A DNA stretch of 64,000 bases from Paraflavitalea devenefica. GTDB taxonomy: Bacteria; Bacteroidota; Bacteroidia; Chitinophagales; Chitinophagaceae. Where the stretch lies: assembly GCF_011759375.1 (NCBI RefSeq), contig NZ_JAARML010000001.1:248001-312000 (forward strand). Reading direction: 5' to 3'. This document shows, piece after piece, positions 1 to 9,186 of the stretch. Under the pieces are notes generated by a model, which did no database searches, had not been told where the DNA came from, and was given only the letters and a program-made list of their open reading frames with translations. The position numbers and the translations under genes were made by a program. Each line of letters opens with the position of its first letter. Positions within the stretch are counted from its first letter, which is position 1.

Positions 1-1084
1 TAAGGTGGCTATGCAGTATCACCCCGACCGTAATCCGGGCGACAAAGCTGCCGAGGAAAAGTTCAAGGAAGCGGCGGAAGCCTATGAGGTACTGAGCGAT
101 ACAGATAAGCGGGCACAATATGACCGCTTTGGCCATGCCGGCTTAAGTGGCAATGGCCGTGGTGGTTTTGGCGGCGGACAGAATATGGAAGATATCTTCA
201 GCCAGTTTGGAGATATTTTCGGAGATGATATTTTCGGCAATTTCTTTGGTGGCGGAGGCAGAAGAGGCGGCGGCGGACAGCGCCCCCGTGGCGTGCGGGG
301 CAGTAACCTGCGCATTAAGCTCAAGCTGAATTATGAAGAGATTGCACGTGGCTGTACGAAACAGATCAAGGTTAAGAAGTATGTAACCTGTACCACCTGT
401 AGCGGAAGTGGCGCCAAGGATAAGAACAGCGTGCAGACCTGCGCTACCTGTGGCGGCAACGGCCAGGTACGTAAGGTGACGAATACTTTCCTGGGGCAGA
501 TGCAAACAGTGACCACCTGTCCTACCTGTAATGGGGAAGGCACTACAGTGACCGCTAAATGTACTGCCTGTAAAGGTGAGGGAAGGGTATACAGTGAAGA
601 AACAGTAACCATTGATATCCCGGCCGGCGTACAGGAAGGCATGCAACTGAGCGTTGGTGGCAGGGGTAATGCCGGCGAACGCGGCGGCCCTCCCGGCGAC
701 CTGATCATCCTGATCGAAGAGGAACAACACAAGGAACTGCACCGTGATGGGCTGAATGTAGCTTATGAGCTGCACCTCTCCTTCCCGGACGCAGCTTTTG
801 GCACCAATGCCGAAGTGCCCACTATTGACGGCCGCGCCAAGATCAAGATCCCGGCAGGCACACAAAGTGGTAAGATCTTCCGGTTAAAAGGAAAGGGTTT
901 TCCCGGTGTAAATTCCTATGAGAAGGGGGATCAACTGATTTATATCAATGTGTGGACTCCCCAGCACATGACTGCAGAAGAAAGGGCTATGCTGGAAAAG
1001 CTGAATAATTCACCCAACTTCAAACCACAACCGGATAAGTCGGACAAGAACTTCTTTGATAAAGTAAGAGAAATGTTCTCGTAG
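1..1084 (+). CDS. dnaJ: Chaperone protein DnaJ (5' end cut by window edge)
   Basis: Co-chaperone that stimulates DnaK ATPase and delivers unfolded clients in the cytoplasm. The reading frame is open to the left edge, so the true start lies outside; by comparison with the family roughly 25 residues of the J domain are missing. The HPD motif is at nt 20-28, followed by a Gly/Phe-rich stretch (about nt 150-300). Four CxxCxGxG zinc-binding repeats ([32 protein letters not shown]) lie at about nt 388-585, and the substrate-binding C-terminal domains follow. This order is that of full type I DnaJ. The gene ends convergently with the VWA gene, with an inverted repeat between them. Confidence 0.97.
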   Translation, partial: KVAMQYHPDRNPGDKAAEEKFKEAAEAYEVLSDTDKRAQYDRFGHAGLSGNGRGGFGGGQNMEDIFSQFGDIFGDDIFGNFFGGGGRRGGGGQRPRGVRGSNLRIKLKLNYEEIARGCTKQIKVKKYVTCTTCSGSGAKDKNSVQTCATCGGNGQVRKVTNTFLGQMQTVTTCPTCNGEGTTVTAKCTACKGEGRVYSEETVTIDIPAGVQEGMQLSVGGRGNAGERGGPPGDLIILIEEEQHKELHRDGLNVAYELHLSFPDAAFGTNAEVPTIDGRAKIKIPAGTQSGKIFRLKGKGFPGVNSYEKGDQLIYINVWTPQHMTAEERAMLEKLNNSPNFKPQPDKSDKNFFDKVREMFS

Positions 1085-1092
1085 TGTTCCGC

Positions 1093-1224
1093 GTTTAGTG
1101 TTTCGGGTTTAGCGTTGCTACCGCGATTTATGCAGCAAGCCAAACAGTAACAACTGAATTATTTAATATTTAATTAGCTTGTTACACAAAAAGAACCCGA
1201 AACACTAAACTCCAAACCCGAAAC
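1093..1224. repeat. Inverted-repeat element between dnaJ and VWA gene
   Basis: A 17-bp word (1093-1109, GTTTAGTGTTTCGGGTT) recurs as a perfect inverted copy at 1194-1210. A shorter inverted copy of its right part (GTTTCGGGTTT) is at 1214-1224. The 84-bp loop is AT-rich and holds no gene. The same words occur between atpD and atpC (44925-44994) and in frame in dnaX (about 60239-60275). It sits between convergent genes and could serve as a weak bidirectional terminator, but it has no U-tract. Confidence 0.75.
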
Positions 1225-1227
1225 TCT

Positions 1228-3030
1228 TTATTGCTTTTTCTTCCTTTTATTGCCGTAGATCTTTTTGGCTTTTATGATCATACTGATGAATTCAGTTTGT
1301 ATGGCATCCTGTGAGTTATGGGATTCATCGGCCAGGATAGCTGCGTCATTCCAGGTTACGGCACGTATGTACTGGGAGTTTTTGAGCAGTCCTGCAAACA
1401 TGGATACAGAGGTAGCAAACCGGTAACACTCGGGCAGGTCCTGAAATTCTGTATACGTAGCAGGCACTGTATAGGAAGTGATCCTCCCTATTGAATCGCC
1501 GGGCAGTTTATAGTTCATAGATACCTGGGCCAGCCCATCTTTTGCATATCCCCAGTCATTCAGTGACTGATTGAACGACACCAGTTCAAACATGGCCAAC
1601 AAAGAATGCCCTGATCCTACCTCACCACCTTCCACTTCATTTAATGAATCGGCCAGCGCATTTACTTTATTGTCAAAACCAATTAGCCGGTATTCTTTTA
1701 TAACGGAGGGATTGAACCGCACGTTCAAAAATGCATCGTCTGCTACTGTATACAGCGTTTGTGTAAGTTCTTTCACCAATACCTTTTCGGCTTCTTTCTC
1801 ATTGTCGAGGTAAGCAAAATTACCATTGCCTTTCTTAGCCAGTATTTCCAGTTTGGAATCTTTATAATTGCCCATTCCCACGCCCAGACAGGTAAGGTAA
1901 ATACCCGACTGCTGATGCTGGGTAATCATTTTTTCCAGTTCGTCTTCCGATGTTTGTCCCACATTGAAATCACCATCTGTGGCCAGGATCACCCGGTTGT
2001 TACCGCCTTTGATGTATTGGCTTTTAGCCAGCCTGTAAGCAGTACGTATGCCGCTTTCACCAGGCGTGGAACCGCCGGGATAGAGTTCTTCAATAGATTT
2101 CCGGATCTTGTCTTTTTCCTTACCGGAAGTAGGCGTTAACCACACACCTACAGTACTGCCATATACAACAATAGAGACCGTATCTTTCTCCCGCAGGTTA
2201 TCAACCAGTAATTTGAAAGCCGATTTTAAGAGGGGCAGGCGGTTGGGCATGTCCATAGAGCCCGACACATCTACCAGGAATACCAGGTTGGTAGGGGGTA
2301 TTTTATCGGGATCAATTTTCCGTGCACTGGCATGCAGGAACAGGAGATGGCTCCGGGGATTCCAGGGACAATCGGACAGCCAGGATTTAAAGCCGAAAAT
2401 GCTGTCGGGTGGCGGCGCTGTATAATCGAAACTGAAATAGTTCAACAGTTCTTCAACACGTACTGCATCGGGAGGCACCTGGGTATTCATGCCCAGGAAA
2501 CGCCGGATATTGCTATAAGAAGCCTTATCAGTATGGATGGCGCACCCTGTTTCGGGATATTTCCTGGCGGGTACAAACTCATTTTCCACCAATGAGCTGT
2601 AGGTTTCACCGGCAATGGTACGGTTGGTACGGTCAGCAGGATTCAGGTTCCGGGTAAAAGACACCAGCCTGTTCCGTTGCAGGTTGGAAGAAGAATAGAG
2701 CATTTTCAGGACTACCGGCTGGAATTTTGTCGCTTCGAGCTTCAAACAAACGGGCTGATAGCCTTCGAGGGAGATGGTCGCAGAATCGGTTTGCCGGGAC
2801 GACAGGATGCCAAAGGAGCCGCTGCTGCCGGAATAGTAAATGTACCGGGTGGAATGCAATAATATTTTGGCGTTGGATAATACGTTCTGCTTTTCATCCC
2901 TGACCTCTCCACGCAGGTAATATTGTGCAAAGGCCGGTGAAACGGTTATCAGTAAAAAGGATATGGCAGCGGCAATTTTCAACAAGGGGTCATTTTGAAA
3001 TCGTGAATAAGAGCAAACGCCATTCTTCAC
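1228..3030 (-). CDS. Secreted VWA-domain protein (YfbK type)
   Basis: Exported von Willebrand factor type A protein of 600 residues. A hydrophobic signal segment (about 16-36, ending SPAFAQ) is followed by a carboxypeptidase-regulatory-like beta sandwich (about 38-110), a von Willebrand N-terminal-type region (about 145-235), a VWA domain with the MIDAS motif DVSGSM at residues 254-259, and a C-terminal DUF3520-like region. This is the architecture of the YfbK/Ca-activated-chloride-channel-like family, whose cellular role is not well defined; metal-dependent protein binding at the envelope is the usual expectation. It is the last gene of a tightly spaced minus-strand run (20 bp after hpt). 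The stop is followed by the inverted-repeat element shared with dnaJ. Confidence 0.85.
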   Translation of the reverse strand: MKNGVCSYSRFQNDPLLKIAAAISFLLITVSPAFAQYYLRGEVRDEKQNVLSNAKILLHSTRYIYYSGSSGSFGILSSRQTDSATISLEGYQPVCLKLEATKFQPVVLKMLYSSSNLQRNRLVSFTRNLNPADRTNRTIAGETYSSLVENEFVPARKYPETGCAIHTDKASYSNIRRFLGMNTQVPPDAVRVEELLNYFSFDYTAPPPDSIFGFKSWLSDCPWNPRSHLLFLHASARKIDPDKIPPTNLVFLVDVSGSMDMPNRLPLLKSAFKLLVDNLREKDTVSIVVYGSTVGVWLTPTSGKEKDKIRKSIEELYPGGSTPGESGIRTAYRLAKSQYIKGGNNRVILATDGDFNVGQTSEDELEKMITQHQQSGIYLTCLGVGMGNYKDSKLEILAKKGNGNFAYLDNEKEAEKVLVKELTQTLYTVADDAFLNVRFNPSVIKEYRLIGFDNKVNALADSLNEVEGGEVGSGHSLLAMFELVSFNQSLNDWGYAKDGLAQVSMNYKLPGDSIGRITSYTVPATYTEFQDLPECYRFATSVSMFAGLLKNSQYIRAVTWNDAAILADESHNSQDAIQTEFISMIIKAKKIYGNKRKKKQ

Positions 3031-3050
3031 AAACGACAGACCATCAATAC

Positions 3051-3587
3051 TTATTCTACCAACTTATATATTTCCCGGATATTTCTTCCAAGACCATCAT
3101 AATCCAGCCCATAGCCCACTACAAACTTGTTGGGAATGGAAAATCCGAGATAGTCAATGGGTATCGGGAAAACAGTTGCCTCCGGTTTATGTAACAAGGC
3201 CACGATTTTCATAGAGGCGGGTTGCTGGTGGTGCAACTGGGGCAGGAATTCACTCAGGGTTTTGCCTGTATCAACGATATCTTCTACAATGACCACATCT
3301 CTTCCAAAAAGATCTGTATCCAGGCCAATGGCAGTGATCACCTGTCCGCTTGATTTAGTGCCTTTGTAGGATGCCAGTTTAATAAAACAGATCTCGGCAT
3401 CCATAGTCAACTCTTTAAACAGATCTGCCGCAAATATGAAAGAGCCATTGAGTATGGCTATAAACAAAGGTTTTTTGCCGGCATAATCTTTATCCAGTTG
3501 CTTCGCCAATACTTTTATGCGGTCATTAATCTCATTGGCAGTCAGATATGGTTCAAACTGTTTATCATGTACGCGAATTGTGCTCAT
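3051..3587 (-). CDS. hpt: Hypoxanthine phosphoribosyltransferase
   Basis: Purine salvage enzyme that transfers phosphoribose from PRPP to hypoxanthine or guanine in the cytoplasm. The 178-residue length is normal for the family. The PRPP-binding loop VVIVEDIVDTGKT lies at residues 98-110, and the N-terminal LNGSF and C-terminal YGLDYDGLGRN segments match HPRT. It starts 3 bp after the stop of the upstream glucosaminidase gene, so the two are almost certainly co-transcribed. Confidence 0.95.
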   Translation of the reverse strand: MSTIRVHDKQFEPYLTANEINDRIKVLAKQLDKDYAGKKPLFIAILNGSFIFAADLFKELTMDAEICFIKLASYKGTKSSGQVITAIGLDTDLFGRDVVIVEDIVDTGKTLSEFLPQLHHQQPASMKIVALLHKPEATVFPIPIDYLGFSIPNKFVVGYGLDYDGLGRNIREIYKLVE

Positions 3588-3590
3588 AGA

Positions 3591-4829
3591 TCAGTTTTTG
3601 TAAATGATCAGCTCCTGTCCAATCTTCAGTTCATAACCAGCCATTTTATTCCACTCTTTTAGTTGCTCTACGGTGATGCTGTATTTCCGGGCTATGCTAT
3701 ACAGTGTTTCTTTTGTTTGCACGGTATGGGTAATATAAGCAGCCGACGCCATATCGGTGGTACGGGGTGCAGGCGACTGTACCTGCGTCTGCGCCTGTGG
3801 CGCTACTTCGCTGGCGAGCCGGGGCCTTGCGGGCGCTTTTTCCTGCAGGTACAATGCCTCTCCTGTAGCAGGTATATCCTGTCCCTGCAAATGATTATAG
3901 TGCAATAATGATTCGAACCGGAGACCTTCTGACTGACAAATATCGTACAAGGATTCACCGGCCTGAACAATGTGCTTTTCACTGGCGCCCATTTTCCGCT
4001 TGCGCTGCAGGAACAATAGCTGGCCGGCAGTGAGCACATCTTCGCTGCGGAGGTCATTGAAGTCCATTAAGCGTCTTAATGAAACATCGTATTGCTGCGC
4101 TACAGCCAGTAATGCGGTACCGGCTTTGGCATAAACAACTTTGGTATTGTTGATGGTGAACTGACCTTCGGGCCAGGTAACCTTAGGGGTTTCTTTCACT
4201 TCTTCTTCCACGGCCTCAAACGGAGCAATGACAATGGGGCCGGTCAGCGTATTTTCGCCTGTAGCCGGCTTTTTGGGATTACCGGCCAGTATCTCATCCT
4301 GCGGCGCCAGTTTGCCCAGGGCAATTAATGAATACTGCTGCAGGTTATAATCTTCTATCAGCTTGATCAGTATCTGTGAATATTTGATGTTGGTAGCATA
4401 ACCGGCTTTTTTCAGTCCATAGGCCCAGCCTTTATAGTCGGTAGGATCCAACTGAAACAGGAAGGCATAACGCTGGCTGTTTTTGAGGAAATTGGAATGG
4501 TCCATGTAGGAATCGGCGGCAGCAGTATAACTGCGGAAACATTCGCCGCGGGCATCATCATCATGGAACACTTTTTCGCCGGTCCAGGTACTTTTACACT
4601 TAATGCCAAAATGGTTATTGGACCTGAGCACGAGGTCCGATTTACCGGCCATGGTTTCATGAATACCCTGTGCCAGCTTAATGGAAGCGGGAACACCGGT
4701 ACGCACCATTTCCTGTATAGCCAGTTCCTTATAAAGGTTGATATACCCGTAAATATCTTCGTTTTTCTGAGCCTTTACACACAGGGATGCCAATAATGGT
4801 AATACGATCAATAAACGTTTTAATGGCAT
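3591..4829 (-). CDS. Exported glucosaminidase-domain protein with three LysM repeats
   Basis: Predicted peptidoglycan hydrolase (endo-beta-N-acetylglucosaminidase, FlgJ/LytD-like fold) with cell-wall binding repeats. A signal peptide covers about residues 1-20. The glucosaminidase domain spans about 28-165 and shows the characteristic stretches GVPASIKLAQGIHETM and NNHFGIKC. A Pro/Glu-rich linker follows, then three LysM modules at about 220-280 (divergent), 284-332 and 365-412 (HTVQTKETLYSIARKYSI). The likely site of action is the periplasm. It is 5 bp downstream of the O-methyltransferase gene and 3 bp upstream of hpt. Hydrolase and LysM assignments are strong; the exact bond cleaved is not shown by sequence. 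Confidence 0.9.
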   Translation of the reverse strand: MPLKRLLIVLPLLASLCVKAQKNEDIYGYINLYKELAIQEMVRTGVPASIKLAQGIHETMAGKSDLVLRSNNHFGIKCKSTWTGEKVFHDDDARGECFRSYTAAADSYMDHSNFLKNSQRYAFLFQLDPTDYKGWAYGLKKAGYATNIKYSQILIKLIEDYNLQQYSLIALGKLAPQDEILAGNPKKPATGENTLTGPIVIAPFEAVEEEVKETPKVTWPEGQFTINNTKVVYAKAGTALLAVAQQYDVSLRRLMDFNDLRSEDVLTAGQLLFLQRKRKMGASEKHIVQAGESLYDICQSEGLRFESLLHYNHLQGQDIPATGEALYLQEKAPARPRLASEVAPQAQTQVQSPAPRTTDMASAAYITHTVQTKETLYSIARKYSITVEQLKEWNKMAGYELKIGQELIIYKN

Positions 4830-4834
4830 TGACT

Positions 4835-5473
4835 TTATTTTTTTCGGATCAACAGTAAACCATCACGGATGGTGAGCAGTACCTGGTCTACGCGTTCGTC
4901 CTGCTGCACCCGTTCATTAAATGCCTGGATGGCGATTGCGTTCTTACCGGTGACGGGCTGTTCGAGCACCTGTCCGTGAAATAATACATTATCAGCCAAT
5001 ATAACCCCTCCTTGCTTTACTCCCGGCAATACCAGCTCATAATAGTCGGTATAACCTACCTTATCGGCGTCAATGAATACCAGGTCCCAGGTTTCTTTCA
5101 GGGTAGGAATGATCTCTAACGCATTTCCTATGTGCAAAATTATCTTTTCAGGGGCATTTGACCTATCGAAATTTGCCTGGGCAACAGCCGCATCTTCCGG
5201 GCGTAACTCAATGGTATGCAAAAGGCCATCTTTTTGCAAACCTTTAACAAGGCAGAGGGCGCTGTACCCGGTAAAGGTGCCGATTTCGAGGATCCGCTTT
5301 GGCTGCAACAGGGTGCTGATCATTGCGAGGAACCTGCCCTGAACATGCCCGCTGAGCATGTGTGCCTGCGGATGGGAAGCATAGGTTTGGGCAGCTACCT
5401 GCTTCAGCAGCTCATCTTCCGGGGAAGTAAAGCAATCTGCATAGGATTGTACTAATGGGGAAATGATGTCCAT
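4835..5473 (-). CDS. SAM-dependent O-methyltransferase (catechol/caffeoyl-CoA OMT family)
   Basis: Class I methyltransferase of 212 residues, normal for the O-methyltransferase_3 family. The SAM-binding motif ILEIGTFTGYSALCL is near residues 60-75. The acidic motif VFIDADKVGYTDYYE, typical of the family's metal and SAM site, lies near 133-147. The substrate cannot be told from sequence. It is the first gene of the four-gene minus-strand run, with a perfect TAnnTTTG box immediately upstream. Confidence 0.88.
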   Translation of the reverse strand: MDIISPLVQSYADCFTSPEDELLKQVAAQTYASHPQAHMLSGHVQGRFLAMISTLLQPKRILEIGTFTGYSALCLVKGLQKDGLLHTIELRPEDAAVAQANFDRSNAPEKIILHIGNALEIIPTLKETWDLVFIDADKVGYTDYYELVLPGVKQGGVILADNVLFHGQVLEQPVTGKNAIAIQAFNERVQQDERVDQVLLTIRDGLLLIRKK

Positions 5474-5478
5474 CCGGA

Positions 5479-5486
5479 CAAAAATA
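5479..5486 (-). promoter_or_regulatory. -7 promoter box for the OMT-glucosaminidase-hpt-VWA run
   Basis: TATTTTTG on the minus strand is a perfect TAnnTTTG box ending 5 bp before the O-methyltransferase ATG. A transcript from it would be almost leaderless. No good TTTG -33 element is visible at 19-21 bp, so support is partial. Confidence 0.4.
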
Positions 5487-5545
5487 CGGATACAAGTCGG
5501 AAAAATCAGGAAGTGAAAGGTATCCGTTCAACCCAACGTGTTGGT

Positions 5546-5572
5546 CTTTCGGACTTTCGGGCTACCGGACTT
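5546..5572. repeat. Short word-like repeat (TTTCGGACTT family)
   Basis: Repeated words TTTCGGACTT, TTTCGGGCT and CCGGACTT are packed between the LOG gene stop and the O-methyltransferase promoter. Similar words recur at 60740-60777 and, on the other strand, at 34548-34594. No coding potential is seen. Confidence 0.55.
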
Positions 5573-5576
5573 GCTT

Positions 5577-6275
5577 CTAAAAGTTAGGCTGCAGGGGATG
5601 TTTGGTATAGAATTGTAGAACATGCTCCACCACTTCTTCCGGCGTATCGGCAATCTTCAGCAGTTCCAGATCGGTAGCGGAGATGTTATTGGCCTTCTGC
5701 AGCATGGTTTCCTGCATCCAGTCTACCAGGCCGCCCCAATATTGCGATCCCAGCAGGATGAGGGGAACAGGCGACATTTTACCCGTTTGGATAAGGGTAG
5801 CCACTTCAAAAAACTCATCCATGGTGCCAAAACCACCAGGCATCATGACAAAACCCTGGGAATATTTGGTGAACATGACCTTACGCACGAAGAAGTAATC
5901 GAAATTAAGATTGGCATCACGGTCAATATACGGATTGGCATGCTGCTCAAAAGGGAGTTCAATGTTCAGTCCTACAGACTTACCACCTCCCAACTGAGCG
6001 CCTTTATTGGCCGCTTCCATGATGCCAGGCCCGCCGCCGGAGATAATACCAAAGCCTTCTTCGGCCAGCTTGCGGGCCACATCTACGGTGAGCTCATAGT
6101 AGGCATGGCCGGGCTGGGTACGGGCAGAGCCAAAAATGGAGATACAGGGGCCGATTTTTGCCAATACTTCAAAGCCGTCTACAAATTCAGCCATTATTTT
6201 AAAGATCTGCCAACTTGAGTGTGCTTTTGATTCTGACCAGCGACGTTGTTTGGAGATTTTAATCGTTCCATTCAT
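5577..6275 (-). CDS. LOG-family (TIGR00730) nucleotide 5'-monophosphate phosphoribohydrolase-like protein
   Basis: Rossmann-fold protein of the lysine decarboxylase-like/LOG family, whose characterised members cleave the N-glycosidic bond of (cytokinin) nucleoside monophosphates. The family signatures GGGPGIMEAANKG (about 82-94) and PGGFGTMDEF (about 146-155) are both present. At 232 residues it carries an N-terminal extension of about 50 residues not found in the paralogue at 8059-8598. It stands alone between the two hairpins at 6308-6371 and the O-methyltransferase operon. The physiological substrate is unknown. Confidence 0.85.
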   Translation of the reverse strand: MNGTIKISKQRRWSESKAHSSWQIFKIMAEFVDGFEVLAKIGPCISIFGSARTQPGHAYYELTVDVARKLAEEGFGIISGGGPGIMEAANKGAQLGGGKSVGLNIELPFEQHANPYIDRDANLNFDYFFVRKVMFTKYSQGFVMMPGGFGTMDEFFEVATLIQTGKMSPVPLILLGSQYWGGLVDWMQETMLQKANNISATDLELLKIADTPEEVVEHVLQFYTKHPLQPNF

Positions 6276-6307
6276 ACACTAATATTTAGAGGTTGAGACC
6301 CCACTTG

Positions 6308-6371
6308 CTGGTTCGTGGGGACACGAACCAGGGGAGACTACAATGCCATCCGCCTGAAGTGGATGGCATTG
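6308..6371. repeat. Pair of perfect palindromic hairpins
   Basis: Two adjacent stem-loops fill the gap between the symporter stop and the LOG gene start. The first has a 10-bp stem CTGGTTCGTG with a 4-nt loop (6308-6331). The second has an 11-bp stem CAATGCCATCC with a 9-nt loop (6341-6371). Neither is followed by a T-run, so they look more like REP-type palindromes or mRNA-stabilising hairpins than intrinsic terminators. Confidence 0.7.
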
Positions 6372-6417
6372 TGTGGTTACCCACTTATATGCTTAACGGA
6401 TGAATGCAGGAATTAGT

Positions 6418-7875
6418 TTATGCGGTGGCTGGTTTTTTTGAAATGATTAATAGCCCGGTGAAGGTGAGCAAACCATTAATGATCAGCAGTTCAAGACCGA
6501 TCTCAAAGGAACCCAATAGCTGCTTTTGGTATTTATCGAGTATATAGCAGATGACGGGCGCCAATACACAGATAATGGGAACAAATTTATCCTCCACCAC
6601 CCTTTTGGTAAGGATACCGAAACTGAATAAGCCCAGTAACGGACCATAGGTGTAACCAGCCACTTTTAAGATCACGGTGATCATGCTATCATTATTAATC
6701 CACCGGAATACCATTACAAACAGCAGGAAAATAACGGCAAAGGAGAGGTGTACCCGTTGGCGGATCTTTTTCTTCTGTGCTTCGTTCCAGTCTTTATTGC
6801 GCTGCAAGCCAACTAAATCAATACAAAAGGAAGAGGTCAGGGCCGTAATAGCGCCATCGGCACTGGGAAACAGCGCAGAAATGAGCGCAATGATAAAAAT
6901 GGCGGAGATTACCGGCGGCATGTGCTGCAAGGCAATGGTGGGGAATAAATTATCACCCTTGGCAGTTATACCTTCCTGCGCTGCAAACAGGTGTAATAAA
7001 CCACCCAGCACAAGGAATAATAAAATCACCCCCAGCATGATGAGGGAAAGGGTAACCACATTTTTCTGTGCATCCTTCAGGGTTTTAACCGATATATTCT
7101 TTTGCATCATTTCCTGGTCCATGCCCGTCATGGTAATGGTGATGAAAGCGCCGGCGGCTATCTGTTTGAGAAAGAAGAAGCGGCTGCCGGGATCGGTAAA
7201 GAATATTTTTGAATATCCTTTATCGCCCATGGCCTGCAGGCTTTCTCCCAGGCTGATATTCATGGTTTTCAGGATGTAGACAACGCATATCACCAGCCCC
7301 AGCAACATACAGGTGGTTTGCAGGGTATCGGTATACACGATGGTCTTAACACCGCCCTCGTAAGTATACAGCAATATCATGATGAGGATGATGAGTGTAG
7401 TAAGCCAGAAAGGAATATTAAAGGGCTCATTGCCAAGGATGGCATCCTGCAGAATTTTTACCACGAGGTAAAGACGGGCGGTAGCTCCCAGCGTTCTTGA
7501 CAATATGAAGAAAGAAGCGCCCGTTTTATAAGAGATAAATCCTAAACGGGAACTAAGGTAATTATAAATGGAAGTAAGGTTCAGCCGGTAATACAAAGGC
7601 AGTAATACATAGGCGATCACCAGGTACCCGATGAGATAACCCAGGGTGATCTGGAAATAAGCGAAAGAATCTTTACCTACTGCACCTGGCACGCTTACAA
7701 AAGTGACGCCGCTTAATGACGTTCCGATCATACCGAATGCCACAAGCATCCAGTTGGAATTACGGTTACCGATGAAGAAAGATTCATTGTTGGAGTTGCG
7801 GGAAGTAATATACGCTACCACCAACAGCAACAGGAAATAACCAATAACAAAAGACAACAGCAGTGTGGGAGACAT
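6418..7875 (-). CDS. Sodium:solute symporter (SSS/SLC5 family)
   Basis: Inner-membrane Na+-coupled transporter of 485 residues with about 13 predicted transmembrane helices. The N-terminal segment ESFFIGNRNSNWMLVAFGMI and the following TSLSGVTFVSVPG are typical of SSS proteins, where helix 1 carries part of the sodium site. The substrate cannot be predicted; no dedicated catabolic genes are adjacent. It is monocistronic by spacing (142 bp to the next gene) and has a perfect -7 box upstream. Confidence 0.9.
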   Translation of the reverse strand: MSPTLLLSFVIGYFLLLLVVAYITSRNSNNESFFIGNRNSNWMLVAFGMIGTSLSGVTFVSVPGAVGKDSFAYFQITLGYLIGYLVIAYVLLPLYYRLNLTSIYNYLSSRLGFISYKTGASFFILSRTLGATARLYLVVKILQDAILGNEPFNIPFWLTTLIILIMILLYTYEGGVKTIVYTDTLQTTCMLLGLVICVVYILKTMNISLGESLQAMGDKGYSKIFFTDPGSRFFFLKQIAAGAFITITMTGMDQEMMQKNISVKTLKDAQKNVVTLSLIMLGVILLFLVLGGLLHLFAAQEGITAKGDNLFPTIALQHMPPVISAIFIIALISALFPSADGAITALTSSFCIDLVGLQRNKDWNEAQKKKIRQRVHLSFAVIFLLFVMVFRWINNDSMITVILKVAGYTYGPLLGLFSFGILTKRVVEDKFVPIICVLAPVICYILDKYQKQLLGSFEIGLELLIINGLLTFTGLLIISKKPATA

Positions 7876-7893
7876 TAGCTATGTATTAATTAA

Positions 7894-7901
7894 CAAACAT
7901 A
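7894..7901 (-). promoter_or_regulatory. -7 promoter box for the sodium:solute symporter
   Basis: TATGTTTG on the minus strand matches TAnnTTTG exactly and lies 18 bp upstream of the symporter ATG. No clear TTTG -33 element is seen at the expected distance. Confidence 0.4.
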
Positions 7902-8058
7902 CAGCAGAAACGGGTCTGAAGGTAATAAAATTGTGATCAATTGCAGGCTTTCCGCTTATCTTAGCAAGGCTGAAGGCCTCCACAGCACTCACTTCCGGCG
8001 CATAAGCCTGTATGGGTGCAGGCTGCAGAGCACGGTATTAAAATTATCAAATCAATAT

Positions 8059-8598
8059 ATGAAGATAGAAGCGGTAGCGGTTTTCTGCGGATCAAAGACA
8101 GGCAATAACCCGATATTCAATGAGCATGCGGCAGAATTGGGCAAGCTGCTTGCCATGCTGGGGATAAAGCTGGTATATGGTGGTGGGAAGAAAGGGCTGA
8201 TGGGTTCTATAGCAGATGCTGTATTGGCGCATGAAGGAAAGGCCATGGGTGTTATTCCCAAATTACTGATAGAATGGGAACACCAGCATGAAGGACTAAC
8301 GGAACTGGCTATTGTACCCGATATGCATACCCGCAAACGGATGATGTATGAGATGTGTGATGCAGCCGTCATCTTACCCGGTGGCTTCGGCACACTGGAT
8401 GAGTTGTTTGAAATGGTAACCTGGAATCAACTGAAGATACACGACAAAAAGATCTACATCCTTAATTCAGGCGGTTATTATAACCACCTCATCCACCACT
8501 TAAAACAAATGCAAAAAGAAGGCTTCCTGTATGAAACGGTGGAAGAAAGGATTATTGTATGCAATACACCGGTAGAGATCTTCAATATGATTGGCTAA
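8059..8598 (+). CDS. LOG-family (TIGR00730) nucleotide phosphoribohydrolase-like protein
   Basis: Second LOG-family protein in the window, 179 residues, close to the usual length of bacterial LOG enzymes. It has VYGGGKKGLMGSIADA (about 36-51), the conserved THxRK-like MHTRKRMMYEM (about 93-103), and PGGFGTLDELFE (about 111-122). The family hydrolyses nucleoside 5'-monophosphates to free base and ribose 5-phosphate. An in-frame GTG at 7933 would add 42 residues, but these are low-quality sequence; the ATG at 8059 begins the conserved fold (MKIEAVAVFCGS), so it is preferred. The stop codon abuts the stop of the convergent gene. Confidence 0.88.
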   Translation: MKIEAVAVFCGSKTGNNPIFNEHAAELGKLLAMLGIKLVYGGGKKGLMGSIADAVLAHEGKAMGVIPKLLIEWEHQHEGLTELAIVPDMHTRKRMMYEMCDAAVILPGGFGTLDELFEMVTWNQLKIHDKKIYILNSGGYYNHLIHHLKQMQKEGFLYETVEERIIVCNTPVEIFNMIG

Positions 8599-9171
8599 TT
8601 AAAACCCGATGTTATAACCAAAGTTGTAGAAAGCGCGGTTACCATACGGTGAACGGTCTTCCTGCAACAGGTCATACTGGATCATGATGATAAAAGCACC
8701 ACGGCCAGCCGGGATGGCGGCTCCGGCGCCTCCCAACAAGGAGGGTACTATTTTCCCATCCAGCTTCAGATCGGGTGTACCATCATAAAATTTGAATTTG
8801 CCCCAGCTATAGTTCAGTTCAGGCTGTACCTGCAGGAAGAGGTATTCAATGGGATATACACGGCCAAAGATATTGAGACCGGCCACGCCATAATTTGATT
8901 TGTATTCCGGTACATAGTAGCGGTAACGGTAGCTGGAATAAATAAAGTTCACGCCAGCACCTGCCGCCAGGTAGGGGTTAAACCGGTAACCTATTTGCGG
9001 CGATACGTTGACAAGGGTGGAATTACTGCCAAAGCCCAGGCCAAAGTTCCCGCCAAAGAAAAGTTTGCTTTTATCAAAACCTTTGCGGGGTTCTTCTTCG
9101 TCCTGTGCCAGGGTGGTAAGGTGCAGGGTGGTAAGGAGGGTGATAGCTATCAACAGTGCTTTCCTGTTCAT
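8599..9171 (-). CDS. Small outer-membrane beta-barrel-like protein
   Basis: Exported protein of 190 residues with a signal peptide (about 1-22, ending TLAQ). Alternating aromatic/hydrophobic strands follow (FFGGNFGLGFGSNS, YSSYRYRYYV, LFLQVQPELNY), and the C-terminus ends in aromatic residues (FYNFGYNIGF), the pattern of an outer-membrane beta-barrel of the porin/OmpW-like fold. No specific family is recognised. Its stop directly abuts that of the plus-strand LOG gene. Confidence 0.6.
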   Translation of the reverse strand: MNRKALLIAITLLTTLHLTTLAQDEEEPRKGFDKSKLFFGGNFGLGFGSNSTLVNVSPQIGYRFNPYLAAGAGVNFIYSSYRYRYYVPEYKSNYGVAGLNIFGRVYPIEYLFLQVQPELNYSWGKFKFYDGTPDLKLDGKIVPSLLGGAGAAIPAGRGAFIIMIQYDLLQEDRSPYGNRAFYNFGYNIGF

Positions 9172-9186
9172 ATGGATTGAATTTAG

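Noticed and set aside
143..865. Long minus-strand frame opposite dnaJ
   Set aside because: Shadow of the DnaJ zinc-finger coding sequence; no family match.
3900..3935. GATTCGAACC-like string suggesting a tRNA T-arm
   Set aside because: It lies inside the LysM coding region, with no acceptor or anticodon stems around it.
7933..8058. Extended GTG start for the second LOG-family gene
   Set aside because: The added 42 residues are not conserved-looking, and the ATG at 8059 gives the normal family length.
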